From positions 1 through 64,000 of the forward strand of contig JAJKFJ010022676.1 of NCBI GenBank assembly GCA_027382625.1: DNA of 64,000 nt, written 5' to 3'. Each line of letters starts with the position of its first letter. The first letter of the stretch is position 1. The stretch is from Tetmemena sp. SeJ-2015 (taxonomy: Eukaryota; Ciliophora; Spirotrichea; Sporadotrichida; Oxytrichidae). A model generated the notes under the pieces. That model ran no database searches, was not told where the DNA came from, and saw only the letters and a program-made list of their open reading frames with translations. A program made the translations under genes and the position numbers. Below, piece by piece: positions 13,536 to 26,500 of this stretch.

Positions 13536-15912
13536 TCAAATTAATCTAATTATCCTCATCATAAAGCAAATCCTTAGCCATTATAATTTTCTTGGTTTAT
13601 AGTAGCTACCTTCCTCCCCGAAACCACCTTCCACGTTGTTATTATCCTATTGGTTAAGCTATTCGGGGTTGGCAGTGCCGATGAAGTTGCCCTGCATGTC
13701 GTAGATGTGGCCAGAGGGGTCCATCAGGTACTCGTTATCCTCGCCTTCGATCTAAATCTTGCGCATCACTATGTCATCCTTTATGTAGACGCTCTCCTCC
13801 TTCTTCTTGGTCCTCTCCATAACCCTGCCCATCCATTATCTAATTGCCGTCGAAATAGTCCTCGCCCTCGAACTGCTCAAAATTGTTCTAAGGGCCCTCG
13901 TTGTTCTAAGTCAGGGAGGTCTCATTGCCCAGGTTAAAGTCGTCTATCTAGTTGTTAAGTTGATCAACTTGGGCTGCATCTTGAATCACGTTATAGGGAT
14001 TCTGAAATTGGTTTTGGTTGTGGCCTTAGTTCCAGCCAGCAACCTTATTCTGTTGCTGCTGTTAGTTGAATTGACTGGGGATGTTATTGTTGACTCTCTG
14101 CTACCGTGAATTGGGGAAGTTGTTGGGGTTGCCGCCCATGATTACTCCCTCCTTATCGCTATCGAAGTCAAGCATGTCTGCAATCATCTCTTGTTGCTAA
14201 TTTTGGTTGGGCATCTGAGCTGCTTTCCCCCTTGGTAGTCTATTCTTGGCAAGGGGCTTTGCTTGAGGCATCAGCGGTTACTGCTGTTAGAAAGGAGGAA
14301 TCAATTATCAGATTATATAATGTTGATGATTTGTAAATCAGGTGGTTTGGAACAGCCCCAGATAAGGAATTAACACTGTTCTGCTACTAAAGCAGATTCT
14401 TGCCACTGAGACTCTAGTTAGTAAGTGGATTGAAATCTTCGATGCTGCTTTACTGTGCTTCTCCTATACTGTTCTAATGAAGGTACTGTTGCGCTCGCTC
14501 ATGCTTGATCATCATATGTTGGCTCTGAATGTCCATCGGTTACGGGTTTGGTGAGCCAGATGGAGGTGGATGATTGTACTTGCTCTTCTGTTGTTCCAGG
14601 TACTGTTGCTTCTGAGTGTTAAGAGGAGGGGGCTGGGACTAATTCAAAGGTGGTTGGGTGTGCTGCCTATTCAGATTAGGTGGGACTGAGACTTAAGGCA
14701 GGTCTATGGGAGCAAGTTTCTAGGTAACTGGTTTCCTCAAGTCACTTGAGGGAGAGAGACTTGGCGCCTTGTTCCTCAAAATATGCAGATACTTAAGCCT
14801 TACCATGAATAAATGATATTTGAAAAGCATGAAATGAAGAATGAGATTTAAATATATAGCCAATCTCTCCTCAGCTTAAACTCATAAGTAGTGCGATTAA
14901 GTGCATCAAACCTCTGAGGTACTATTTGATAGCCAGTGAGCTAAACATTTCTCTGCGGCTGAGCTTATTAAGATTAAAAGCTGTGGTTGAAAGGCTATGC
15001 CTGTTTAAAGTGCTGGCTACTTATGTTTAAAGGGTAGTTCTCCTCTATGAATGTGAGCTTGTGATGCGTGCCTTGATTAAACTTCATCTAAGCAGTCTTG
15101 GCTGTCTCCTTCACACCCATCTCGTAAAGTTGATTCTCTAATCTTTCAAACTCACTGTTCATCCTCTGGCTGCTTGACTTTACACTAGGTCGCTTGGAAT
15201 TAAACGCCCCGTGGTTTATAGATGAGGGGTTCTTTAAAATAGAGTAATTGTAATAAACTTAAAGTTGATAATTTAATACTTCATCTGATACCATGGGTCA
15301 TAGAAGTAGTTTGGAGGCATCATATTGCTGCTCACAAAATTCGAATTCGCACTTTGATTGTTATTCAACTTTGCCACGTCTAAAGGAATTCGAGGACTCG
15401 AGCCAGCTGTAAGAGGCACGTTCGCATAAATTATGAAGATTTGAGTAGTCAAAGTTCTTTAAAGAGTTTTGTTTAGTTTAGTTGTTATGAGGAGGGTCTA
15501 TGATGAGACTGGTATCAAAGACCTTCGAAACTAGGGGTTTTAGTCTTTACAAAGACTTATTATGGTTCTTCTTGTTCTCAATAACTTGCCCTTCCTAGTT
15601 CTTGATGCCCGTAACTAGTGTCCTCCTCTCCTTGACCTGATGAGACTTGCGTTTGAGCATCTGTCCCATCAAACTCTACTTCGTGATTAGGTTTCTGATC
15701 TGAGTGAACTCATTTGCAAACTCTCGCTGCTCTTACTTCTTCCTCTGCTTCTGCTGGCTGACTTTGGCATTCTGAATCTGTTGCTGCTTCTCTCCTGCAT
15801 CCTTCTGCCTCTCCTTGTCTCTCAACTCACTTAGTAGGAATTTTTCTTGCTGGTTCATCCTGCGATACAACTGAGTATTCGCCTCATGCTCCACCCTCAC
15901 TATCTGTTTCAT
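13536..15912 (-). CDS. Coiled-coil, Asn/Gln-rich unknown protein
   Basis: Start ATG 15910-15912. The N-terminal 150 or so residues are a charged coiled coil (Glu/Gln/Lys/Arg). The middle is Asn/Gln/Pro-rich low complexity. The C-terminal 80 residues look folded and conserved, with a segment EYLMDPSGHIYDMQGNFIG (about 13650-13720). Frames are linked through several IESs. The clearest is a 16-bp one at 13800-13815 with pointer GAGGA (read on the minus strand), which joins an acidic stretch to the conserved C-terminus in phase. Stop TGA 13536-13538. Family not recognised; I infer a structural or cytoskeletal protein only weakly. Confidence 0.6.
13800..13815 (-). other. Micro-IES, 16 bp, pointer GAGGA
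   Basis: On the forward strand TCCTC lies at 13795-13799 and 13811-13815. Removing 16 bp switches the minus-strand frame into the conserved C-terminal segment. Same size and pointer as the one at 33647-33662. Confidence 0.6.
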
Positions 15913-16028
15913 TATGTGGTTACTACTTGAATGGAAAAGAAAAGGAGATAAATTTAAATTGTTCTCAATACAGTAATAATTTTATTGACCATAATTAAAT
16001 TCAGTATTTCCAGGGAATGAATCCTTTA
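15913..16028. other. Short intergenic gap
   Basis: About 116 AT-rich bp separating the start of one minus-strand gene from the stop of the next. No other signal seen. Confidence 0.5.
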
Positions 16029-17803
16029 TCAAAGTTATTGCTTTAGGAGTTCAAATTATATTTTTTATAATTCTTATTAATTGTTTGTTTCGAGATAATC
16101 ACTTATGATTTAATAAATAATTTGCTTGAATTTCTCAACCTCGAGCTTCTTAGTTGAAATATTTAAATTGTCTTAATGCTGCTTTTGATAATACTCTGGG
16201 GGATGCTTGAGCAAAGAGGGTGGAAGAGTCTCTTAAAATTAAGAATTCGTCTAGCCCATATCAAAGTTGAACCTAGAGGGTAGTTGGAGATGCTTTTCTT
16301 AAGAGGAAGGCCTGGTGACAAAAGCAGAAAAGTTCTTTATCTTTATTTAGCTTGGGTCTGATATTTGAGGCTGAGATCCAATGAGCTTTCTCGATTCGAG
16401 AGACTGATTTTTATGATGGTGTGTTATCACAAGGCTGCTAGTGTTGGGCGTATGCTCATTAGAGTTCACATTCGTAGATGGCAGATTTGATTGGTGCCTG
16501 ATGTTAAAGAAGTTATTAAGAGAGCCTTGAGTGTTGTGTCTTTGCTTTGAGGTATTGAGCTTGTTCTCACCCTCTAATAAAGAATAAGTAGAGTATGTAC
16601 TCAAACATAATAACTTAACCCGACTACTAGCCCTTATGATATCTGGAACTGGGCCAAGCAGTTCCAGATTTAGTTGACTGAGGGCCTGACATGGCATCAC
16701 TGAAATTGTTCTGAGCCATCTAGACTCCTGTATAATCCTGGACTACATCTTTTATGGTAAGATTCTTGATTGACGAAGCCTTCTCCTTGTTCTTAAGATC
16801 ATAGAGAGTATTCTTGAGGACTGATATAGAGCCATTTCTAGGTCCCTCTTTACTCTTGTTTGGGGAGTCTAATCCACTTCCCAGTCTCTGATCTAGCATT
16901 CTCTGTTGCATATCAATCTCAAGTCTAATAGAAAGTTCCTCCTCCCCTACTCTTTGCAGATACAGAAATTCTCTCTTAGCTAGCTCAACTGCTCTCTACT
17001 TAGTAGTCAAGTTAAAAGGGACCTCTCTGTGCTTGGGAACGAAGTGAAACTTAAGGTTTCCTATATTATCCAGATTCTACTTACTCTTCTCTGTAAGTAT
17101 TATTCCCTGATGGTTCTGAGTCTTTTAGCACTCTCTTGTGGATTAACGTTCAGCGGCATTAAAAAGTAAATGAATTCAATAATGACGACCTTCTAAATTT
17201 TAAATTACTGACTCCAGAATTAATCAACCCTCTCATCTTTAAATCTGCATCTTGAAGTCCATATCTCTCCCAAACTTGTAATATCCCCTTCAAGAATATT
17301 CCCTCAGTGAGCGTGGACTCTGTATACATCTTGATGAAGCTCTTATCTCTTAAGTCGTAAGATAGAAGTGCAAGCAGCAAAGCTCTCTTTCTCGCCTCTG
17401 TCAAGGAACAACAAGGGATCTCTATGAAAGAAAGGCCATAGTTCAAAAGTAGCTGTTTCTTATGGTGGCTAACTATTTCATTATAATCCTTCACCTAGCT
17501 TGACTGATTGAAAGTAGACTTGTGAATAAGCCCAAGATAGTTGTTATGAAACTCAGTCGGCTTCTCAATATTGAATTGGTATTTCGTAAAGCCTGAAAGC
17601 TCATTAACGAGCCACTAAGGGAAGGGTCTAAATCTGAACCTATCAGTGATATCATTCATAAAATTTCAGAGTATAGAGGAGATATTAAATTCTTGATTAA
17701 AAATTTCATTAACTTAAACTTGCTTTTGGAAAGTGGTTAAACTTAAAGAGACATAAGATCCCTAATTTTCCTTTTAAGATATCGAACTCTAAAGCCATCT
17801 CAT
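16029..17803 (-). CDS. Unknown protein
   Basis: Start ATG 17801-17803; the frame continues through Gln-coding TAG/TAA codons. A short in-frame TGA-containing stretch near 17660-17680 is probably an IES. The block at 17170-17655 looks globular and mostly helical (LTEARKRALLLALLSYDLRD). The next block, 16720-17150, is a charged helical region. After a break near 16560-16600 the C-terminal part (16029-16555) is Asn/Ser/His-rich and then coiled coil, ending in TGA at 16029-16031. I do not recognise the family; the helical block without obvious motif gives no function. Confidence 0.6.
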
Positions 17804-19381
17804 GAAAGCAAAACCTACTCCACCTATTAAGAGATCACATTAGCTACAGGTCTCAAAGAATTCAAAGTTTAAAAAATATCTGCGGACGCTAAAATTCAAA
17901 AAGACTAAAAACATATATTAACGATAAAGTAATCTAAATTTATATTCGATCACTTATGCGATTTACTTTGAGATTAAACTCTCTAAACGCAAATGCATCT
18001 CTCCCTTTATTAAAGATCCTAAATTTTTCATCGAAAATATCCTGAAACTCAAATCTCAAAGTCAATACTCTACAGAATATACAAAAGTCATGGAATCATA
18101 TTTAAAGCAACAAGAAGCAGATTCCTAATAACCGAAATAAAACAAGCTTAATTACTAAAGACATAAAATGAAGTCTATAGAAATCTCCTTAGACTATAGT
18201 CTGGCTATAAAATATGTTTTCCGGATGAGACTATATTCAAGTATATCACGCAAGGTTATATTCATAGGATTAAAGATATGATAATCAAGTATATCACATG
18301 AAGAGCATTTCGATTCAGACTATGGCAGCTCTAGTTATTATAAGTTTAAACACAGGGCTCTAGCTCTTTTTATTTGCGAAACCCATACACTACTAAAGCT
18401 ATGAGAAAGACCTTAAAATTGAGTTCAAATTTAAAAAATATTAAAAAGTCTTATTGTTATAAGTTAAATTATTCTTTTTAAGCTGCAGACTTTTCCCCGC
18501 TATTAAATGAGTTTTTGTTTTAATTTTCCCTTTAAATTAAAATTGAACTTAATAAAAAAGATTAATTGATAGGTGAAAAATTAAATTTTAGACATAAGCT
18601 TATGTCTTAATTTTAAAATTTTTTAAAATCTTTTCTTTTCAAAAACTTTAATGAGATAAACTTATGTATTAAGGACTTTTTGGGTTAAAAGCTACTAGTT
18701 TTTTTCTTTAAATTTAAAAACTTTAAATTTTATTCGCTCACTATACACTCTATTAAAACGCTCATTATCGCTCACTATCGCTCATTTAAAGCTAGCTAAA
18801 ACGCTCTCTTACGCCCCGCTTAATTACGCTCTATATACGCTCCCCGTATACGCTCTATTTCGCTCTCTATACGCTCGCTATACGCTCAGTATACGATCAT
18901 ATACGCTCGTTATAAAGCTCTCTAAATTTTTTCTTTAAAACCCCTTTTTTTTTAATTCAATAAAATTGAACCCCCTAAAACATTAAAAATTAAAATTTTT
19001 TTTGAATTTAATTAAAGGACTCATTTATTCATCCCCTTTCCCCTTTTATAAAAGCTAGCCAAAGAGCATGTAACACCTGCTTTTCTGGGCTACAAAAAAT
19101 ATCCATTAAATTATTTGAGTGGAGATAAGCGCCCCCAAAATATATATTCTATCCCCCCTCATAGTGCCTCCCCTTTCTTGAAAGATATTTCTTAAACTAA
19201 CTACAAGTATGGGTCTTTTGAGATGCAATCAGAACAGAGGGATTTTCTCAAAAATATTTTTTCAACCCAAACTAAAAAATGACTTTTTTAAAATAATTAT
19301 ATCAAACCCTTTGAAAAGATTCCATCTTTGAAATGCCTCATTCAAACACTAGATAGCATAATATGAACGTGTTTAGATATA
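17804..19381. other. Gene-free AT-rich region
   Basis: No supported frame on either strand over about 1.6 kb. Contains long poly-A/T tracts, C-runs (for example about 19130-19180) and the CGCTC repeat cluster at 18731-18925. Could be intergenic or germline-limited DNA; sequence alone does not decide. Confidence 0.55.
18731..18925. repeat. Cluster of degenerate CGCTC repeats
   Basis: About twelve CGCTC pentamers, often as TACGCTC or ATACGCTC, spaced irregularly at roughly 8-25 bp in otherwise very AT-rich DNA. Not a strict tandem array; no reading frame runs through it. Confidence 0.7.
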
Positions 19382-22160
19382 TCAGTTAATACATTTCCTT
19401 CTATGCAATAAATTTTGATGATTGTAGTTTGAGACCACAAGATGGAAGCTCATTTCGTCAGAGACCTCTCCTCCAAGGTGAGTATTCCCATCTTACTCCC
19501 GCTGAGCGCTCTCAGTTACTTTCCTCCTCCTTTAAATGCTATCTCTGTGATCAGGAAGAGTATTACCCGTGGCTCCAGTGTTCGAAGTGATGCTCTAGTT
19601 TATCACAGCAAGACTCGGGTGATAAAAATCAAATTCGACGAGCTGATCAAGGATCCTTGTCTTTCCTAATTAACTGCGCATAATAGCATTAAGATTAAGA
19701 TAGACTGTTTCTTCGATATACAAAGTCGAAGAATTGATAGACCTCATAAAGTTGTAGATGTTCTTCAATGCTTCTAATCGTCTTCTAAGCTTGATGTACT
19801 TCCACCATTAGGAAATACAATCTCACAAAATATTTGCTATTGATAAACTAAGGGGGGTTAGAATTTGAATGGGCAGCTCTAAGTTGAATGACGGCATAGA
19901 CGAATCCATATTCAATCGGAGGATGAATCAGGATTTTGCTTTTATTCCTCAATATGTATTCCTTCTATTCCTTTCTGATCAAGTGAGATCGAAAGGACTG
20001 CTAGATCTGAGTGATTGCTGAAACCCGCCTCATCAATGATGGAAAGAAGACCAGGAAATTTTCGTTAACAACTTCTAAGTTGTTTTTGCAAACTTGCTAG
20101 CAAATGAGCTTCGTAAGTTCAAAAGAAGGAGATTGGAAAACTAGCAGCTCTTAGTAATTATCGAATAGCTTTTTCATTCTTCTAGCTTTACGATTGTTAT
20201 TAGTAGAAACTTTCTTAGCGTTCGCTTTTTTAGAGACGCTATTGACACTCAAGCCACTGTTACCGACCCCTACTATGACTTTTCTCTATTGCTGAGAAGA
20301 GAGACCACTAGCTGGATTGCTTTAGTCACTCGCTTTAAAGGGCTACTACTAATCAAAGTTGTTATAAGATTCCTCCATTGTCTCGTAAATAAGGCTTGTC
20401 TCGCGTCTATTGAAGTGACACATCCTTATTCTTAGCTTATTAAGCAAACCCTTTTCTTATTCATAACCCTTAAATCTAGTGTATTGATTTGTCACAGACT
20501 TTCCATTCCAAATTAGCTTACTCAATTAAGATACAAATAAAAAGATAGAATTTAAATCAACCCATGATTGACCTTGATTCTGCATTGATAAGTAGGAGCT
20601 GAGAGTTAGAGGATTGGCTACTCATACCTTTTAAAAGTAAGTGGATTCGGATACCTTATCAAAGAAAATTTGTCATCTTATGTAATGAAACACTTTAAAT
20701 CCTCCAGTGAGTAAAGCTCTGCAATCTTCTTGTTTTGATCTAACATTTCCCTCAGTATTAAAATTATATCTAAAAGTTATAGAGCATAAAATATAATCAG
20801 TAGTTTAAAGAACTCTTGTTTTTGTTCCTTAAGAAAGTAAAACTCTCGACTGTGCTCGTTTATTTAAAGAGCACGCAAGAAAGAATTATGCTTAGAGAAT
20901 TTGCTCCTCCACATTGTTTGAATGACAGTGGCACTAAAATTGTAGAGTCTATCCTTTCGTCTCTGTCGGATCCATTTCTAAACTGCATGCTCTATTATCA
21001 ACACTGCTTTATACTATCGATAAACTTTCTAAGACATAAGCAAGTAGTCAGTGCCATTCTATTACAATAATATTTTAAGCTTTGCTTATGAAGAAAGTTC
21101 TATTTGAGAATTTGCTTGAGCTCTTTTCTTATCTTCGCTCTATAAAGCCAACCTCTGGCAACCTTTTGGATTTTAATAGCAGCTGCTCTCTTTTGTGAGT
21201 AACTGAAAGTGGCCTTACTTCGATATAGGTAGCCTCTATAGAATGACTGAATGCGAATTGAAGGAGAGTTGCGCTCGTACAGTCGTTTCAAACGATAGAG
21301 ATCAACCTCCAAGTTGAAAATATGCTTGTCTGCTGGCTAACTCTCTGGAAACTTCGGCACGAATAACTTCATGAATTGGTAGTGCATGGCTCTAAATCTT
21401 ATGGCATTAGGGCTTAGATAGAGCATTATAAAATTGAATCCAATTGTTAGCATCCTTTCTTCATCAGTAACTATGAAATCGTCAAGTAGCTTTGAGGCTC
21501 TTCATCTGATTTACTAATTGATGTCGGTACCCAGGTACTTAAGAAATAGGATTCCTCATTAGAGTCAAGTGTACTACATTTGGGGCCTCTGCCAAGCTAC
21601 TCAAGTCATTCCAGTGTTGGATCAAGTTATCATGCAACTTCAACAATAACTTTAAATTTATACAACTCATGCAAGTAGAGTATTTTAAGGTTGGTAAGTT
21701 ATTTGAATACGTTTCCCTGTGGGAGCTTCTTGATTTGATTGAAACTCAAGTCCATTTTCTGAAGTCTATGAAACTTAGCCAAGTTTTGTTGCAGGTCGAG
21801 AGTTGCTATCTTATTGTACTGCAGATAGCAAATTATCAAGTTAGAGCACTACGCTAATACTCTCAAGCACATCTGTAGGCCTTTATTGCGCAGAGAGAGC
21901 ACTTGAATATCACTCAATGAAGAGCACTCAGTTAACTGTAGTAGGAGTTCCTCAGTTACAGACTTCACCAAACTCTGTTATAAGTTTGCATCATGCTGAG
22001 TGCTTGTCACTGTAAGCTGAGCTATTTAAGTAGGCGAGGTTTAAGATGAAAAAGAGTTCTTGGGGGATATCATAGGCTTATTGTAGAGATGAGGCGACTT
22101 AGGCGACAGCTAAGATTATTAATTCAAAAGCAGAAGCTGGAACTTCTGATTCTTTTCCAT
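19382..22160 (-). CDS. LRR and IQ-motif protein, LRRIQ3-like
   Basis: Start ATG 22158-22160. After a Ser/Gln-rich N-terminus come leucine-rich repeats (about 21690-21940, for example LQKMDLSFNQIKKLP). An LRR cap follows with the family pattern NPISQVPGYRHQLVN (about 21480-21560) and then LLDDFIVTDEERM. Two IQ motifs follow at 21120-21270 (IRIQSFYRGYLYR and AIKIQKVARGWLYR), which bind calmodulin-type proteins. A long C-terminal half (19390-21060) is helical and basic, with another IQ-like segment. The order LRR, cap, IQ matches LRRIQ3, a sperm/cilium-associated family. Several IESs interrupt it (for example near 21610 and 21070), and a 7-bp one at 19649-19655 is needed to reach the last block and TGA 19382-19384. 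Confidence 0.75.
19649..19655 (-). other. Candidate 7-bp micro-IES, pointer GATC
   Basis: GATC at 19645-19648 and 19652-19655. Deleting 7 bp removes an in-frame TGA and continues the minus-strand frame for about 85 further codons. Confidence 0.55.
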
Positions 22161-22353
22161 TGCAATTTAAATTTCATTAAATCCACTCTTAGTCAATATT
22201 TCAATAAACTTAAAATATTTTACCTTAATAAATTGCATATGATGATGATAATCATGTTGTTTAGTAGTTATGATTGGCAATAATAGAGCAAGATATAATT
22301 GAAATAAAAACTAATTAATTAAGATTCTCACAGAATCCGATTATATTTACAAG
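22161..22353. promoter_or_regulatory. Divergent intergenic spacer
   Basis: 193 AT-rich bp between two divergent ATG codons, so it must hold both promoters. No specific element identified. Confidence 0.4.
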
Positions 22354-25300
22354 ATGGATTAAGCTGTAAGTTCAACATGCTTATTCTCTATTAATTTTTC
22401 TTATCAACTTGTAAACTCATTTTCCATTTAGACAGCAAACTAAGTTGAAGTTATTCAAAAGGCTTCGCGCTTAAAGCAAAAGCTAAAAAAGTTGCTAGTG
22501 CTATCAGATGTTTGTAAGTTAAATATCAGGTTTTGCACAATAAATAGTAATTCATCAGCATAGAGAGTTATTATCACTCTCTCTGAGGTTAAATTAAAAA
22601 CTATTTGGGAGGGAGAGATTTTAAACTAAGATTTTATAGAGCGAAGTGGATTTATAAACACAAATGCCTTTGTGCAAATGTTGGAGCTGCACAAAATACA
22701 CATAAGCGGCTCAGATCTCAAAATTTTGAGGCAGGTCTTTGAAAAGCAGCAGGCAAGTGGATTCATCAATTACAAGGAAGCGCTCAAACACATACAACCG
22801 ATTAAGAGCCAGAGAGATACAAATTAGTAAACTGGTGATGCTGATATTCATGCTCCTTTATAATGGGAGGTCAGGAAAGCAACTCACACTCAAAAGAATA
22901 AAAATGGAGCGGAGTCATTAAATATTGAATTTAACTATTCTTTCATCACTTCTTTGTTCATTGACTGTTTAATAGCTGAAGGATCAGAAGCTAAAGTTTT
23001 CAAACGAGCATAGGAACAGAAATGAAGACACTTTTTCACTATATAGCACCGCCACTTCCAATTACTCCACTAAACTAGAAATAAAAAATGCACAATCGCC
23101 TTAATTGTAATGCGGAAAGTTTATCTCTTTAGATCCAAAGATGAGGGAACTAGCGAATAAAATTCTCACCAATGACTAGTATTTGGAGTCAGCCAAGCAA
23201 GAAGGGGAATAAATTAAATTGCTGAATCTGAAGCCTAGCAAGACCTAAAGACTCGAAATCATTTAGGAAAAAGATGAGAGTGAAGCTAATAATTTGCAAG
23301 GACTTTCTCATGATATAGAACTGGGTGATGATTTTGAAACGTTCAACCAGCGATTAAGCAAAACTAAACTCATAAAATGAACTAATTCAAAGTACTTCAA
23401 ATTTATAAGAGTTTAAGAGAGGAACGTCATTGCCTAAAGACTTATTACGTAGGTCTCTGGAAGTGGAATAATCTGTCGACCAACATAAATAAAACTTAAA
23501 CGCCAGCTTGATTCGCAAAAATGACATTAATATAAATAAAATAGCTGCTTTATCTCGTTTTATTGTCAAGACTAATTTTTTATTTATGACAAGAAGAAAT
23601 ACTAAATAAGTTTTAAGAACGACCATAGGATCTTAGATCTCTTACAGAAGAGAGAAGAAGCGAAGATTAGCTTCATAGAACCACTCCAGCCTCAAGAATC
23701 CCCTCGCAAGGAAGGCAAGAAAATCAATATGTCTCTAAAATTATTAGTATTAAATGAGAGAGAGCATATTTTTTGTCGGAGGAGAAGTATAAGTACAACG
23801 ATTTCATATCGCATGATCACAACAATGACAAAGAGAGGATCGAGAGGAGATCAGCACTAGACTTCCCAGACTACAGCCAGAGTCAAAGTATAATGTCCAT
23901 GATAAATGAAAAGTAGCCCCACCCCGAACAATCTCGCAACCTAGAGCAGATGCATAAGACCAAGATTTCTCGTAAGCTCTCCTCATCAATTCACTTCTCC
24001 TTTATACTTTAATCTCTTTAACACCACTTATTTAGCTGATTACTTGGCTAGGATCATGAATAGCCAGAACAATATCTCATTTAGGATTTAGCTATATACA
24101 AAGTTTTTCTAAATTCAAATATCTCATCTTCATAGTTTGAGGTTATCAAGCGACTATACTAGCATAGATATGATTTCAGAAGTTTTTCAAATTTAAATGA
24201 AAGCATAAGAAATATTCATAATGAAGTCTGAGTCAGTTCAGAGATAAGTTATTTGAGTCTCCTCTCAACAAAGGAGACAGGCTTCCATTATATTCGATCA
24301 AAATATTCTATTCTTTGAAATGAATTATAGTTTCCAGTAGATGAGTTTCACAGAATAAAGCAAATTTGCTACGGCGACAAGCTCTCAGAAGGAGAAGTTG
24401 ACAAGCTCTTGCTTGAAGTGATCATGGATATAAAATCCGCTGTTTTAATTTCTAATTAAGGAAGGAGACCAACTGGACTTGCTGAAGTTGAAAGACATAT
24501 TAGATATTTACACTTTCCACCCTGTCCGCATGAAGGTGGACAAGAATAAGTCAAATTTCCTGTTCTACTTATGAAATTTTTAAAGTCTTCTGAGATCTAT
24601 TTCGTGATGAACTCGAACTAAAGAGGTGTGCACAATTACATAAATGATGACTTCAACGATTCGAATCACATCACCTTTGGAGCGGGCAGTTTTCAATAAG
24701 TGAAGCCCTAGTCCTATGTGTTCGAGTCACCTCAACTAGAGAAGAGACTACTCAACATCATGGCTATGGTGGATGCAAAACTCATGGAAAAATTCAGCAA
24801 CCTGGCTGCAGCTTTCCGCTTCTTCGATGCCAATCTTAACCAGTCCATCAGTTTACATATTACTTCTTTCTTCTATAAACATTCTATTAAGTTACAGCGA
24901 GTTCTACACAGCTTTGGACCACCTAGGAATTAAGATATCAACTGAGGACTCCAAGAAGATATTTGATCACCTAGATAATAACCATGACAACGCTGTCAGT
25001 TACAATGAATTTTGCGAGCTCAGTGAGGAGAAGCGCAGAGGCATAGACCCATTTAGAAGCAAGGCTTTGATACTAAACGATAAAACCAAAAGTCTGAATT
25101 CTCAGTCAACAAGGAACAATAACTAGAAGCTTTCGGCCAACTACCAGACCTAATAAGAAATGAGATAGGGAGAACTCACTGAACTTCTAATGCCCAAGGA
25201 TATTTATTTGTCAAACATCAATATTGATGACCTGGAACATTTAAAACTTATCCTCTAATGCTTTTTATGTTTGTAATTTTTACAAATCAGTAAGCTGTAG

Positions 25301-26500
25301 TCGCTCTCAGCTGCTAAGAAGAGGTTCAGACTTCAGAAGCTGAATTAAACTTTGATAAATCCCTAGTCAGTTATGAAATCCGTGCCTTTTACTCTGGAAA
25401 AAATAGGCCAGGACAGATCTGAGATGCTGCTTTAATATTCAGGGTCTATGCAAGGAATCATAAACCACTCTTACTTGAAAGACCATCTTGAAAAGAAGGT
25501 AATGAGGCAGGCACTCTTGGAGAAGCAGCTTTCAAGTATCTAACCCAAGAGTATTCACAACAGATCCTCAGAGCTGAGGTCCAAGTCAGTCAGCAAAGTT
25601 ATGAGGATGAAAGATTTTGAAAGAGAGATTGAGAGTGTAAGGGGACTTAAGAGAGTTAAAAATGAACTCAGCTTTTCAGAGATAGAGAAAAGCAGTCATA
25701 GAATTAAAAAAGAACTCACCTTGCCACCTATTGGTAATTTGATGTAGATAAACAATTCACTCTCTCCAGTCAAAATGAGACAGAATTCTTTAAATAATCA
25801 AATATTTCTTAAGCAATAAAGGTGTGTTGAGATATATTTAATTCCAGTTATACAAGAAACATAGAGAGCTCTAGAAACGCTCAATCATTAGAAGCAAAAT
25901 ACAGAACAGAGGCCATGCCAGCTATTTCGATCCAAGACCAGTCTAAAATTTTACCAACCCCAGGAGATTAAAGTTACTTAGAGAAGCTTTCACCCCTAGC
26001 AAAGCTAACCAATTCAGAAAGTATAAAAGCCTTAAAGCGACTTAAAAATTAGCAAATCGAGAGCAGCAGATCTAAGACGTTGAGTGTGATGAGAGAGAAC
26101 TATCCACAGATGGATTTAATAGACATCATTCATGAGAAAAGAATGAAGGTGCTGGAACTTAAGGAAGTAGGATTGAATTAAGGCTCAATCGAGAGATGTA
26201 AAATAAATGCTTAAATTCTTGTCATGATGAATATCTTGTTGAATGATAAGCCTTGGGGCTGGATCGTAGAGACTTGCTGAGAAACCTACAAGTATGACAA
26301 AGAGACAGAGGGAGGATATTTTAAATGAGTATTTTAATGCCAAAAAGTTAATGAATGGAGCATCTAAGCCTTAATGAATGATTTATTTCTTTTACTTTTA
26401 GATGAAAGATTACACGAGTGTCTCTTTTAAATAGAGTAGTTAGAAGGATAAAATAGCAAATTTACCCTTTAAAGACTCAGTCAATGGAGTTATAAATTGA
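22354..26500 (+). CDS. EF-hand calcium-binding protein
   Basis: Start ATG 22354-22356; four codons, then an intron (GTAAGT to TTTAG, about 22366-22439). EF-hand-type helices occur near 22600-22790. A clear pair lies at 24740-25030: the loop DANLNQSIS, completed across an IES by YSEFYTALDHLGIKIS, and a second loop LDNNHDNAVSYNEF. The rest is Ser/Lys-rich, mostly helical linker. Many IESs break the frame: AGTT pointer at 24854-24893, a 10-bp one at 26273-26282 (GAGA), and probably 27 bp near 26375 (TTA). With these removed the frame reaches TGA 26498-26500. Likely a calcium-responsive scaffold; no catalytic domain seen. A pair of canonical EF-hands makes Ca2+ binding likely. Confidence 0.7.
24854..24893 (+). 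other. IES inside EF-hand, pointer AGTT
   Basis: AGTT at 24850-24853 and 24890-24893. Removing 40 bp rebuilds the EF-hand: Ile-Ser then YSEFYTAL. Confidence 0.85.
26273..26282 (+). other. Candidate 10-bp micro-IES, pointer GAGA
   Basis: GAGA at 26269-26272 and 26279-26282. Removal deletes an in-frame TGA and opens about 35 more codons in the new frame. Confidence 0.6.

Noticed and set aside
13650..14109. Hydrophobic plus-strand open frames
   Set aside because: Antisense of the Asn/Gln/Asp-rich minus-strand gene; apparent membrane character comes from complementary codons.
19442..19669. Plus-strand frames, one with Cys pairs
   Set aside because: The minus strand continues the LRR/IQ protein here after a 7-bp join, so plus-strand frames are shadows.
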